From Acetobacterium bakii (lineage in GTDB: Bacteria > Bacillota > Clostridia > Eubacteriales > Eubacteriaceae): 64,000 nt of DNA. Where the stretch lies: NCBI RefSeq assembly GCF_001263355.1, contig NZ_LGYO01000044.1, positions 1 through 64,000 of the forward strand. Direction: 5' to 3'. This document shows, piece by piece, positions 8,524-16,804 of the stretch; position 1 is the stretch's first letter, and each line of letters opens with the position of its first letter. Made by a program: the position numbers and the translations under genes. The notes below the pieces were generated by a model that made no database searches, had not been told where the DNA came from, and was given only the letters and a program-made list of their open reading frames with translations.

Positions 8524-9570
8524 TTAGTGTGTATGACGATGGTGGACATCTGGAAGATGTCCATGTTCGTGCTTGGTGGCATGATGTGTATGCTCATGAC
8601 AATGTTCACCACTCACTGGAGGATGATCATCATGGAGATGGTGTTTATCAATGTGGTTATGGCTATGATCATGGGTTTCTTCAAGATGTGTATGAACATG
8701 TTCATGATTTTCGGACAGGGCTAGCCAGGTTCCCAGAATCATAATTCCCAGAGCGACAAGAAAGGAAAGCGTGATGGATTCTCTTAACACCAACCAGGAT
8801 ATGAGTACCCCCATAAAGGGTGCCGCGGCATAATAAGCGCTGGTTCGTGCTGCTCCTAAACCCCGCTGAGCCTTGACATAGAAAAATATACTCAAACCAT
8901 AAGCTACAAAGCCTAGCGACATAGCTAACATAATATAAAGCATAGAGCCGGATATTTCGCCCCAGGCAAAGGCAATAATCAATGCCCCCAGCCCCGAACC
9001 AAAGCCCTTTAGAATAACAATCTGCACCGGATCTTTAATAGACAAATTACGGGTACAGTTGTTCTCAAAGCCCCAGCAGACACAGGAGAGAATGACAAAA
9101 ATTGCCCCGATAGAGAGACTGATGGCGGACGCCGAGGTCATAGTAAGCAGAATACTGGCAAGGGATATAAAGCCAATGGCAATCCATAAACGTCTGCCGA
9201 TAGCTTCTTTAAAAAAGATCATGGCAATGATCGAGGTCGCTGCAATTTCAAAGGTACCTAAGAGAGCAGCCGTACTGGAATTTGTCATGCTGATCCCCAC
9301 CAATAGAAAAATCGGCGCCGCGATATCCAGAAGAATCATCAAAATCACATAGGGTAATTCATTCTTTGTGAGTTTGGCTTCCCGGGATTCAGATCGCCGT
9401 TTCTTATTTAAAATTGTGAGCGCAGTCATGCCTATTCCAGCTCCCAGATATAAAAGGGCTGCCAGAAAAAGAGGGTGTATCTCATTAAGCAAAAGCTTTG
9501 AGAAGGGCGCATTAATCCCAAAAATCAGTGCCGCCAATATCGCGTAGAGCACCGAATAGTTGTTTTTCAT
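8524..9570 (-). CDS. EamA/DMT transporter with His-rich C-terminal tail
   Basis: A 348-residue drug/metabolite transporter with two EamA repeats and about ten membrane segments, ending near residue 285. The remaining 63 residues (286-348) contain 24 histidines plus acidic residues and one Cys, for example HEHVHTHLEE and HHLHDDHPP. EamA proteins normally export amino acids, metabolites or drugs and lack such a tail. His-rich stretches of this kind in CDF, ZIP and CobW proteins bind Zn, Ni or Co, so metal sensing, storage or transport is plausible but inferred. Start ATG 9570 has GAGGGAG upstream. Confidence 0.9.
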   Translation of the reverse strand: MKNNYSVLYAILAALIFGINAPFSKLLLNEIHPLFLAALLYLGAGIGMTALTILNKKRRSESREAKLTKNELPYVILMILLDIAAPIFLLVGISMTNSSTAALLGTFEIAATSIIAMIFFKEAIGRRLWIAIGFISLASILLTMTSASAISLSIGAIFVILSCVCWGFENNCTRNLSIKDPVQIVILKGFGSGLGALIIAFAWGEISGSMLYIMLAMSLGFVAYGLSIFFYVKAQRGLGAARTSAYYAAAPFMGVLISWLVLRESITLSFLVALGIMILGTWLALSENHEHVHTHLEETHDHSHNHIDKHHLHDDHPPVSGEHCHEHTHHATKHEHGHLPDVHHRHTH

Positions 9571-10007
9571 TATTATTTAATCTCCCTCATTCTTTTAAGT
9601 ATTTATAGATAATTGTAAAATAAAACCATATCGTAAGTTGTTTTTATATAGACTGACAACAAAATTCAGGGTAGTTTCGTGATTACCTATCCGGTTTTTA
9701 TCGTTCCTATTTTATCATAAGATTTTAGGACAATCCTATTTATTTTAAAGCTTTTTTCTCACTTAGCTTAATTTAACTTAAACTTTACCTAATTCAAAGT
9801 TTACCTAAAGGTTCACAGGCTAATATAACATCAAGAGATGAACATCTCCTCTTTTTCTTTTCATTCCTAATATAAAAAAAACAGCACGGTCATCCGGACC
9901 TGCTGTTTTTTTTATCTTTTTTAGTTTCCTTTATGATGCTCTTATAACCCCGATTAAGCTTTTTGAATTATTTCAATTAAACCGATCCAAGAAAATTAAT
10001 CGTACCG
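9571..10007. other. Intergenic region without a gene
   Basis: About 440 AT-rich bases between the EamA gene and thioredoxin. The only features I can support are the 9874-9913 terminator and a short GAGATG-AA-CATCTC dyad near 9834-9847 followed by a T-rich run. I see no ORF with a ribosome site. Confidence 0.6.
9874..9913. terminator. Bidirectional intrinsic terminator
   Basis: AACAGCA plus GGTC pair with GACC plus TGCTGTT around an ATCC loop, with A-runs and T-runs on either side. It sits between thioredoxin and the EamA transporter. Confidence 0.7.
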
Positions 10008-10047
10008 AAAAAAATGAGCAACGGATTTCTCCGTTGCTCATTTTTTT
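10008..10047. terminator. Terminator after thioredoxin
   Basis: TGAGCAACGGA (10015-10025) pairs with TCCGTTGCTCA (10030-10040) around a four-base loop, with A7 and T7 flanks. It abuts the thioredoxin stop codon. Confidence 0.8.
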
Positions 10048-10359
10048 CTATTCTGCCAGCATATCCAATATACCAGCTTTGGATTTTGCTCCCACTGATT
10101 TTTTCACGACTACCCCGCCTTTCATCACTGCAAGGGTTGGTATGGTCATTACCTTAAATTCGGCTGCCAATTCCGGTTGTTCATCCACGTTAATCTTTCC
10201 GACTTTTAAAATGAAAACCTCATCCGCTATTTCATCTATGATGGGAGAGACCGTTTTACAAGGACCGCACCAGGGTGCCCAAAAATCCAATAATACCGGT
10301 TTATCGGAATGTATGACTTCCAAATAAAAATTATCTTTGGTGATTGTTAATGTACTCAT
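10048..10359 (-). CDS. trxA: Thioredoxin
   Basis: A 103-residue thioredoxin, a cytoplasmic dithiol-disulfide oxidoreductase. The active site WCGPCK lies at residues 30-35, preceded by LLDFWAP, and the cis-proline motif TIPTL is present. The length is typical. AGGAGA lies upstream of ATG 10359. It sits between the yjdF pseudogene and a terminator, so it is probably its own transcript; no thioredoxin reductase gene is near. Confidence 0.95.
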   Translation of the reverse strand: MSTLTITKDNFYLEVIHSDKPVLLDFWAPWCGPCKTVSPIIDEIADEVFILKVGKINVDEQPELAAEFKVMTIPTLAVMKGGVVVKKSVGAKSKAGILDMLAE

Positions 10360-10435
10360 TCTAGATCTCCTTTATGACTAAAATTTATTTTATATCATCA
10401 TTATAGCCATTTAGGCTTAATAAACCGTAACTTAA

Positions 10436-10874
10436 TCACATAACAACTCTCTGGCTAGTGCCCCTGTTGTTGTTTTTTTTCTTTTCCTGCCGCAGATCAA
10501 ATTGCCGCTGTTTTTCTTCTTCCGTTTTCTGCCGATTAAAAGCTTTCCGGGTGATCTTTTAATTTTCCTGCTCTTCCTTCAATGCCTGCTGTGCTTTGGT
10601 TCCAATGTTTTTCTCTGCCAATTGCCGATGAATATCCCGTTGCATCCGTTTGGGATTAATTCGTTTTTTCGGTTTTTTTTCCATCTGCAATGGGCTGGCT
10701 GAATTGGAGCCGATTATAACTTTTAAGCAGAAAATCATAGATTTCCCCATCCTTGAGTTCCGAACCAAAGGTTACCTTTGCAACTTTCAGCGTTTTGCCG
10801 TCTGTGCTTTCAAAAACGCCAACCCAAAAAGGGTCATCAAAAAATACCGTCAATTTACCTGTTACTTTGTCCAT
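10436..10874 (-). pseudogene. yjdF: yjdF (DUF2992) pseudogene
   Basis: This copy matches the intact yjdF at 46057-46476 along its whole length but has two lesions. The first is a frameshift at an A8 run (10673-10682 region): the first frame ends at TAA 10656, while the rest continues in another frame with KKRINPKRMQRDIHRQL. The second is an in-frame TAA at 10559-10561, after which homology goes on (KITRKAFNRQKTEEEK) to TGA 10436. The start is ATG 10874, two codons inside the open frame, because the ribosome site AGGAAG is eight bases upstream of it. Its promoter and riboswitch look intact. Function of YjdF is unknown; the family is controlled by azaaromatic-binding riboswitches. Confidence 0.8.
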
Positions 10875-10899
10875 ATTCAATTCTTCCTAGAAAAATACT

Positions 10900-10978
10900 G
10901 ACAAAGAATGGACAACCTTAGGAGGCAGGTTACTGACAGTACAAAACTGCGTCTGGACTACCGACCAGAACTGTGTTT
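10900..10978 (-). ncRNA. yjdF riboswitch (azaaromatic-sensing)
   Basis: The minus-strand leader holds the conserved blocks GGTAGTCCAGACGC and CTGTCAGTAACCTGCC, then CTCCTAAGG near the ribosome site. It matches the leader of the second yjdF almost base for base. The yjdF motif is known to bind azaaromatic compounds and to act on translation. Identification rests on recalled consensus plus the yjdF gene downstream. Confidence 0.8.
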
Positions 10979-10992
10979 TTATCTTTAATATT

Positions 10993-11020
10993 ATTATAGC
11001 ACGTTAATTCGACCTTTCAA
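10993..11020 (-). promoter_or_regulatory. Promoter of the first yjdF locus
   Basis: Minus strand: -35 TTGAAA at 11015-11020, 16-base spacer, -10 TATAAT at 10993-10998 with TGC before it. The second yjdF locus has the same boxes and spacing. Confidence 0.7.
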
Positions 11021-11032
11021 CATTATTTTTGT

Positions 11033-11806
11033 TCAACATCCTGATGTACAAACATTTCGTTTTAATGCATGAGAATAGAATATATGTACCGGTTCACTAT
11101 AAATGTAACCTAATCGATCTTCTGATAAATATTCATTCGCTTCGCCCATTTCAAATTGACCTTTTTTATTTAATATTCCAACTCTTCCACCAACAAAAAA
11201 CACCTGATCCGGGTTATGAGTCGTCATAATAATGCCATAACCTTTCTCTGCCAAATTTTTAATGAGCTTCATCGTTTTGATTTGATTCCCAAAATCAAGA
11301 TGAGCTGTCGGTTCGTCCAGAAGAATAAAGTCAGGTTCCTGAGCAATGGCTCTTGCAATGGTCACAAGTTGCCGTTCTCCACCACTGATTTGAGTATATG
11401 GTTTTTTTCTAAGATGTGTTATCCTCACCTGATCCATCGCCTGGCCAATGATATAATCATCCGTATTATTCAGTTTTCTAAATGTCCTCATATAAGGGGT
11501 TCTTCCCATAGCCACAAACTCCTCCACAGTAAATGCATAGGTCGGCTTGTGAATTTGAGGTACATAACTAATTTTCTGAGCAAAAATTTTGAGTGAAAGT
11601 TCCTGAATCTTTTCGTTATCTAAAAATATTGCACCCTGAGTCGGTTCATTTAAATTACTAATGCAATTAAGCAGCGTAGATTTTCCTGCCCCATTTGGAC
11701 CCAGAATCGAGAACACATCTCCCTTCTCCACATCAAAACTGACGTTTCCAAATATCTGTTTCCCATTGGGATAAGAGAATCCCAATTCCGTGATTTCCAG
11801 CTTCAT
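11033..11806 (-). CDS. Corrinoid/siderophore-type ABC transporter ATPase
   Basis: A 257-residue ATP-binding subunit of the FecE/BtuD/FhuC family that powers uptake through the neighbouring FecCD-type permease. Walker A GPNGAGKST lies near residue 37, signature SGGERQLV and Walker B FILLDEPTAHLD follow. It ends an operon of NifH-like, NifD-like, binding protein, permease and ATPase and overlaps the permease stop by four bases. The family alone does not separate iron from corrinoid uptake; the cobalamin riboswitch at the head of the operon points to a corrinoid. Confidence 0.9.
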   Translation of the reverse strand: MKLEITELGFSYPNGKQIFGNVSFDVEKGDVFSILGPNGAGKSTLLNCISNLNEPTQGAIFLDNEKIQELSLKIFAQKISYVPQIHKPTYAFTVEEFVAMGRTPYMRTFRKLNNTDDYIIGQAMDQVRITHLRKKPYTQISGGERQLVTIARAIAQEPDFILLDEPTAHLDFGNQIKTMKLIKNLAEKGYGIIMTTHNPDQVFFVGGRVGILNKKGQFEMGEANEYLSEDRLGYIYSEPVHIFYSHALKRNVCTSGC

Positions 11807-12840
11807 GATAAATTCATCCTCTCTTTTTTTAACAGATAAAAATAGAACGGTGCGCCTATCAAACCAGTTAAGATACTCAGCGGTAATTCTGCGCTGGTGA
11901 TAGTTCTGGCAATGGTGTCAATAATCAGCAAAAATATTCCTCCCAAAACGAAAGAAACCGGCAATAATTTCATATTATTGGGGCCGACCATCAATCGCCC
12001 CAGATGTGGCACCACCAGACCAACCCAGCCGATTGTTCCGCTGATACAAACTGAACTGGCCGTTAACAAGGTGGCACAGATAATGACAATGCGACGGGTG
12101 GTTTTCACATTGATTCCCAGACTTCGGGCTTCCGTCTCACCTAATGACAACACATTGATTTTCCAACGCAGTACCATGATAATAACGATTGCAACAATCA
12201 TTGCCGGTGCCACCATGAGGATACTCTTAGGCAACACCTTGGCGATACTGCCCATCTGCCAGTAGGTTATTTCAGCCAATTCCGTTTCCGGATCGGCAAT
12301 ATATTTAATGATCCCCATAATTGAACTCATCAGTCCGCCGACAATAATCCCCGACATAACCAGCATCATATTGGAGCTGTTTTTAATCAGCTTCGGAGCC
12401 GTTGTTGTCAACGCCACCGCCAGAATACCACCGGCAAAGGCACCAATCTGAATACCGAAGGTTCCGATCCCGATTAAAATTGCAATGGCGGCTCCGACAC
12501 AGGCTCCGGAAGATACCCCCAGTAGATCCGGTGATACCAGAGGGTTTTGAAAAACCCCCTGATACACCGCCCCCGACAAAGCCAATGAACCACCCACCAG
12601 AATCGCTGCCACCACCCGGGGAAAACGCAGCGTCAAAACGACGCTTTCCACATTCGCATCCCCAACTTGTGGCAGCGGAAAAATGCTGGCCGCCAGCACT
12701 TGAATTACTTCTGGTATTGAAATAGGAAAACGTCCCATGCATAATGAAACAATCACCAGGGCTCCCAAAATGACGACTAACAGCACCAGCAAAGCTGAAA
12801 AATTCAAGCGCTTTTCTTTAAGACTTATATTTTTTAACAT
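11803..12840 (-). CDS. FecCD/BtuC-family permease
   Basis: A 345-residue membrane subunit of a FecCD-type importer with about ten transmembrane helices. Family motifs are visible: RFPRVVAAILVGGSLALSGA and, near the C-terminus, GWVGLVVPHLGR followed by P and L rich helices. It forms a homodimeric channel that receives substrate from the binding lipoprotein encoded just upstream. The gene overlaps the ATPase start by four bases, indicating translational coupling. Confidence 0.93.
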   Translation of the reverse strand: MLKNISLKEKRLNFSALLVLLVVILGALVIVSLCMGRFPISIPEVIQVLAASIFPLPQVGDANVESVVLTLRFPRVVAAILVGGSLALSGAVYQGVFQNPLVSPDLLGVSSGACVGAAIAILIGIGTFGIQIGAFAGGILAVALTTTAPKLIKNSSNMMLVMSGIIVGGLMSSIMGIIKYIADPETELAEITYWQMGSIAKVLPKSILMVAPAMIVAIVIIMVLRWKINVLSLGETEARSLGINVKTTRRIVIICATLLTASSVCISGTIGWVGLVVPHLGRLMVGPNNMKLLPVSFVLGGIFLLIIDTIARTITSAELPLSILTGLIGAPFYFYLLKKERMNLS

Positions 12841-12876
12841 TTACTACAACTTTCTGATTTTGCAGTCACCGCCGAC

Positions 12877-13965
12877 TTAACTGTTGGCATCGACTTTCAA
12901 AATCGTATCAATATTTTCATCGGTCAAATCATAGGAAAAGAACTCTTTATAAAAGGCTTTCAGATCTTTACGGATATCGTAATCTTTAAACAGTTCCGGT
13001 TGTTGAATACTACCCATCCACTTGAGCATCAGTGGTGTTTCCACACAGGGGGCATCGTAACGCAAGATTCCCACTGGTGTTTTATAAACCCGATGATTTT
13101 TAACCGCATTAATATTGCTCCAATCCTGACCTTCAATTTTATTCTGATACAGGTCTTCCGGCATTGTTTCGTCAAAATTTGACAGATAGATAATTTCCGG
13201 ATTCCACTCCAAAATTTGCTCCATATTCACTTCTGACCATTTTTTATCGAGTCCGGATGCGACATTGGTGCCACCAGTTAACTCTAACAGATAATTATTG
13301 ATGTTTTTCGCCCCGGCCACACTGAGTTTACTGTTCTGCAAATACAATACTTTCTTTTTCGTCACGGTGTCAAGTTTCGCTTTTTTGTCGACAAAATAAT
13401 TTTCTACCTCGGTGTGATAATCCGTCAGTTTTTCAGCTACTTCTTCTTTACCCAACACCTGACCAACCAGCAGCAAATCCTTTTTTAAGTCTTCCAGGTT
13501 TTCCGCATAATTCAGCATCACCGGGGTAATTCCGACCGCTTTTAATTGTTCGGCTTCAGCCGTCTGATCGTTCCAGATAAAGGCGATTTCCGGCTTTAAG
13601 TTCATCAAGGCTTCCACATTGATGGCAAAGTCTTTGGTAATTTCGGCCGTTGAAATAGTGGCAAAATCCGGATCAAGGGTTGGCATAAAGCTGGCCTTAT
13701 ATTGAGCCATTGCGCTGGGATTAATCGATACGATCCGCTCGCTGCCACCGTCAATGGTCCACATCGCCGACGCCCAAGGAATCGGGGTAATGGCAACCTT
13801 GGTGATGGTTTCCGGTAATTGAACCTCATTGCCACCCTGATCCACCACCGATGTCAGTTTTTCGACCGTTTTACTTTCCGACTCCTTGGTCTGATTGCCG
13901 CAGCCGGCCATGACGATACACATAATCAGACAGATACAGATAACCAGTAACACTCTTTTTTTCAT
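12877..13965 (-). CDS. Substrate-binding lipoprotein (FecB/BtuF type)
   Basis: A 362-residue TroA-like/FecB periplasmic-binding-domain lipoprotein. The signal peptide ends in a lipobox with MAGC at residues 19-22, so Cys22 would carry the lipid anchor. The body has the usual two-lobe layout for cobalamin, heme or siderophore binding (LMNLKPEIAFIWN, WNPEIIYLSN). It is third in the cobalamin-riboswitch operon, so corrinoid or a corrinoid-derived tetrapyrrole is the favoured ligand, by inference. An iron chelate remains possible. Confidence 0.9.
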   Translation of the reverse strand: MKKRVLLVICICLIMCIVMAGCGNQTKESESKTVEKLTSVVDQGGNEVQLPETITKVAITPIPWASAMWTIDGGSERIVSINPSAMAQYKASFMPTLDPDFATISTAEITKDFAINVEALMNLKPEIAFIWNDQTAEAEQLKAVGITPVMLNYAENLEDLKKDLLLVGQVLGKEEVAEKLTDYHTEVENYFVDKKAKLDTVTKKKVLYLQNSKLSVAGAKNINNYLLELTGGTNVASGLDKKWSEVNMEQILEWNPEIIYLSNFDETMPEDLYQNKIEGQDWSNINAVKNHRVYKTPVGILRYDAPCVETPLMLKWMGSIQQPELFKDYDIRKDLKAFYKEFFSYDLTDENIDTILKVDANS

Positions 13966-14000
13966 CTCTTCTACTCCTCAGTATTTAATTTATTTTTAAT

Positions 14001-15593
14001 TTAAGCAGTCACTTTATTTGCAAAGAAACGCTTTAAATAAGCGTAGCCTGTTTGTCCCATGTATTGATAATCCAGCTCGATAAACGCGTTGCCGCTGAGG
14101 CTGGGATAGGGCATGGGAATAAATTGAAATTTTTCTGTTATACTGTTTATTCTATTTTGATAAAGCGGATCCGCAATGACATGGGTAATGGTCATTTGCT
14201 GCAAATTCAGATCAGCAATTTTGTTTGCCCGGATGGTTATAATCCCAAAATCATTTGGGATTACTATCTCAAGCTGATCCAGGATTTCATTTTCGCCCAG
14301 CAGCAGCACCCGGAAAACCGGGCATGGCTGCGGCTCTTTATTTAAGTAATACGATTCTGGAATCGCTGTTTTTAACAACACACCAACGTCTCTCAGCCAC
14401 TGATTAAAACCATCAATGCCGATCGGCATCGCAAAAAGATAGGGTATTTGAAACAGCTCTGCCATCCATTTTGCCAAACTCAGACCGTGTCTGGAAAAAA
14501 CAAGATTCAACTCTGCTTCCGCAGCCGTTTTAAAAGAATTAAGACTCTCATAGCCGAGAAAGTTCACCGCATAACCCAGCGACGTCAGGCAGGTTTCAAT
14601 TTCATGAAAGTGTTGCCTTTTCCCAAATAAAAAGGGATTATAACCAATAATATTGATCCGTTTTTTACGGTTTTCAACTTTTTTAAGCGTTGCTTTGGCG
14701 ATTTTCAACAGTGCCTTTGCTACCCCTTCTTCGGCCGTCTGAAAACCGTTGGTATCAATTGCACAGGTCACTTCAAACAGATCACATGTCTGTAAAAAAT
14801 GATCATTCATCCCGGTCATAAAGGTAACGGGAGTGCCAATGGATATAAATAATTCTATTTCTTTGGTTTGGTGATTCATTTGAAAGTGCTTTGTAATGGC
14901 TTCACCGATCTCATTTGTGCAGCCATAAACCGCCTGCAAGTCATCAAATCGGGAAAAAATAAACGGATTATGATTAAGCTTGTCCATGGAACTGGGACAG
15001 TTTGCACAACCGGAACCCGTCATCAAAAACCGACAAACGGCTGAATCTTCAGGGAATAAGGAAAGTACTCCGCTATAATCTGCGGCCAGCGGCGGCAACT
15101 CACAGACAGCTTCATTTTTTGATAAAACCAGCTGCCGGGTTTTGACAAAGTCCTCGATCCTGGCAGCAATTTTATCGAGTCGTTGGGATGGGCTGGTTTT
15201 TCGTTTCTCCAGGGGACCACGTTTGAAAATATCGACAGGAATCTGCCGCGAATTATCAAGTCCCTGGATCATCGTGTCAAAATCGGTTTGGCTGAGCAGA
15301 TCGGGACATGAAACATAAAGAATAATACCCTGATAGCAATTCTCTTGTAACGCCGCTTCAATAACTCCTTTGATTTTTTCCAGATAATCTCCAAAGGTAT
15401 AATCCAATGAACTAATGGGAATGAGCTTGAGTTTGGACAACTGTCCGCATTCCAAAGCCCTAAAATATAAAATGCGGATACAGGTTGGCGGACCGATAGC
15501 CACCACTAAAGTATCCGGCATCGCAAAAATTCGTTTAGCAATTTCCATGTCACCGAGATTATAGACAGACGTTTCAATGGCGATGCTGCTCAT
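14001..15593 (-). CDS. Nitrogenase component 1-like (NifD-type) oxidoreductase
   Basis: A 530-residue protein of the nitrogenase/protochlorophyllide reductase component 1 superfamily, the substrate-reducing partner of the NifH-like protein encoded just upstream. An N-terminal domain carries GPPTC (Cys38) and YVSCPDLLSQ (Cys96). The main domain carries CRFLMTGSGCANC (Cys187, Cys196, Cys199) and AVYGCTNEIGEAI (Cys225), plausible iron-sulfur ligands. It is one gene rather than a NifDK pair, so it may act as a homodimer as CfbD does. Known relatives reduce tetrapyrroles (BchNB, CfbD), thioethers (MarDK) or N2. The operon has a cobalamin riboswitch and a corrinoid-type importer, so the substrate may be a corrinoid; this is inference. 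Confidence 0.8.
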   Translation of the reverse strand: MSSIAIETSVYNLGDMEIAKRIFAMPDTLVVAIGPPTCIRILYFRALECGQLSKLKLIPISSLDYTFGDYLEKIKGVIEAALQENCYQGIILYVSCPDLLSQTDFDTMIQGLDNSRQIPVDIFKRGPLEKRKTSPSQRLDKIAARIEDFVKTRQLVLSKNEAVCELPPLAADYSGVLSLFPEDSAVCRFLMTGSGCANCPSSMDKLNHNPFIFSRFDDLQAVYGCTNEIGEAITKHFQMNHQTKEIELFISIGTPVTFMTGMNDHFLQTCDLFEVTCAIDTNGFQTAEEGVAKALLKIAKATLKKVENRKKRINIIGYNPFLFGKRQHFHEIETCLTSLGYAVNFLGYESLNSFKTAAEAELNLVFSRHGLSLAKWMAELFQIPYLFAMPIGIDGFNQWLRDVGVLLKTAIPESYYLNKEPQPCPVFRVLLLGENEILDQLEIVIPNDFGIITIRANKIADLNLQQMTITHVIADPLYQNRINSITEKFQFIPMPYPSLSGNAFIELDYQYMGQTGYAYLKRFFANKVTA

Positions 15594-16432
15594 CTGCTGA
15601 TTTCCTGGTTCTTTGCTGAAACAAAATCAAAGAGAGCTTCCATTGCTTCATCATCAAGAGGACAGGAGTCACTAGCAAGGGGTTCGCGAAACAAATCCTT
15701 TCCTAATGTCTCAATCACCTGTGAAATAGGAGCCTGAGGATTTGCCTCAATTATTGTGTTTCTTTCATATTCTGCCATTTTAATCGCCTGGTTTTGTTCA
15801 ATGGACGCAATCAGGCGACTTTCCGTCATTTGAATAAAATGATCAACCACAGCTTTATCGGTTTTAGACGCCCACCGATTGTGAATGAAACCTCCGAATA
15901 ATTTTTGCTGCGGTGTTTCATAGTGAGAAATTCCCTTCAGAATATTATTGGCGGCATACAAAGACATAAATTCCGAGGAGGTAACAATATATACCGCATC
16001 AACGCACTGCTTGCGCATGGGAATTGAAAAACCGCCGCAGACCACATCGCCTAGCACATCATAGACAATGAGATCCCAATCCATATCAAATACTTCCAAC
16101 CTTTCAAGGGTCTCAATGACAGCCGAAATGCCCATCCCGGCACAACCGATTCCCGGTTCCGGGCCGCCTGCTTCAACGCATGTGACCCCATAAACACCAG
16201 TAAACATAATATCCTCTTTATTCAGAGCATCTCCTTTTTCCTTGAGTGTTTTCAAAACGGTTGGAATCCGTCGCTTCATAAGAATCCGGGTGGAATCCGA
16301 TTTAGGGTCACATCCAATATGAAGAACTTTTTTTCCAATTTTTGACAGTACTGCCGATACATTGGCGGCAATCGTCGATTTACCAATTCCTCCCTTACCA
16401 TAGAATGCGATCCGTTTGTGTTTTATATTCAT
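15590..16432 (-). CDS. NifH-like ATP-dependent reductase
   Basis: A 280-residue NifH/BchL/CfbC-family iron protein that would donate electrons, with ATP hydrolysis, to the NifD-like protein. The P-loop GKGGIGKST is at 12-20. The two cysteines that bridge the [4Fe-4S] cluster between subunits are present: Cys97 in PEPGIGCAG and Cys132 in DVVCGGF. Its stop overlaps the NifD-like start (ATGA), so the two are translationally coupled. No nifK, nifE, nifN or nifB is in the window, so nitrogen fixation is unlikely. GGAGG lies upstream of ATG 16432, just after the riboswitch terminator. Confidence 0.9.
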   Translation of the reverse strand: MNIKHKRIAFYGKGGIGKSTIAANVSAVLSKIGKKVLHIGCDPKSDSTRILMKRRIPTVLKTLKEKGDALNKEDIMFTGVYGVTCVEAGGPEPGIGCAGMGISAVIETLERLEVFDMDWDLIVYDVLGDVVCGGFSIPMRKQCVDAVYIVTSSEFMSLYAANNILKGISHYETPQQKLFGGFIHNRWASKTDKAVVDHFIQMTESRLIASIEQNQAIKMAEYERNTIIEANPQAPISQVIETLGKDLFREPLASDSCPLDDEAMEALFDFVSAKNQEISR

Positions 16433-16445
16433 TTTTCCTCCAAAT

Positions 16446-16483
16446 AAAAAAACTCTTCTGAATTATTAGACAGAAGAGTTTTA
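16446..16483 (-). terminator. Riboswitch expression-platform terminator
   Basis: AAACTCTTCTG pairs with CAGAAGAGTTT, followed on the minus strand by TTTTTTTATTT just before the ribosome site of the NifH-like gene. It lies directly downstream of the cobalamin aptamer, so corrinoid binding probably switches the operon off by termination. Confidence 0.75.
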
Positions 16484-16518
16484 TTATAAAAATAAATCCC
16501 TTGCCCAATAATCCGTTA

Positions 16519-16690
16519 GGCTTGGTTATGACAAAATGTAGAAGCATCCTGGCTTAAGATCATCGCCTTCTGTAACAACTTCCCAGAAATTTCTTTCCAG
16601 TGTTGATCGATTTTACAGAGGCTCACTTTTACAGTGGCGGTACCGCATCGGATTTTAACCGATTTTCATATTACACTTTGTTATTCAATT
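16519..16690 (-). ncRNA. Cobalamin riboswitch
   Basis: Reading the minus strand, the conserved blocks of the cobalamin aptamer appear in order: AAAATCCGATGCGGTACCGC, CACTGTAA, GTGAGCC, CACTGG, CTGGGAAG and GCGATGATCTTAAGCCAGGA. The spacing matches the class. It begins a few bases after the promoter and is followed by an intrinsic terminator. The class is well known to repress corrinoid synthesis and uptake genes when cobalamin is plentiful. Confidence 0.85.
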
Positions 16691-16696
16691 GAACGT

Positions 16697-16725
16697 ATTA
16701 TATCATAAGTAAGGACGTCAGACAA
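16697..16725 (-). promoter_or_regulatory. Promoter of the cobalamin-riboswitch operon
   Basis: Minus strand: -35 TTGTCT at 16720-16725, 17-base spacer, -10 TATAAT at 16697-16702. Confidence 0.65.
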
Positions 16726-16749
16726 TTAGACTGTTCTTCTAATTTCCAA

Positions 16750-16778
16750 TTGCCAGCTATCAATTTTTTTGATAGTAT
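16750..16778 (+). promoter_or_regulatory. LysR promoter with overlapping dyad
   Basis: Plus strand: -35 TTGCCA at 16750-16755, 17-base spacer, -10 TAGTAT at 16773-16778. A perfect dyad, CTATCAA-N5-TTGATAG (16757-16775), fills the spacer and touches the -10, a plausible site for autoregulation by the LysR protein. Confidence 0.5.
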
Positions 16779-16804
16779 AGGTGTAAATAAATAGGAGGAA
16801 ACCA

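Noticed and set aside
8505-8744. Plus-strand open frames across the His-rich region
   Set aside because: They are antisense shadows created by the repeated His codons of the EamA tail, and have no ribosome site.
9834-9847. Short GAGATG-AA-CATCTC dyad as a terminator
   Set aside because: The loop is only two bases and no gene ends nearby, so it is not listed as a separate feature.
12402-12725. Proline-rich plus-strand frame opposite the FecCD permease
   Set aside because: It mirrors Gly/Ala-rich codons of the permease and has no ribosome site of its own.
14001-16432. True nitrogen fixation genes
   Set aside because: A single component 1 gene is present, with no nifK, nifE, nifN or nifB, and the operon has a cobalamin riboswitch and an importer.
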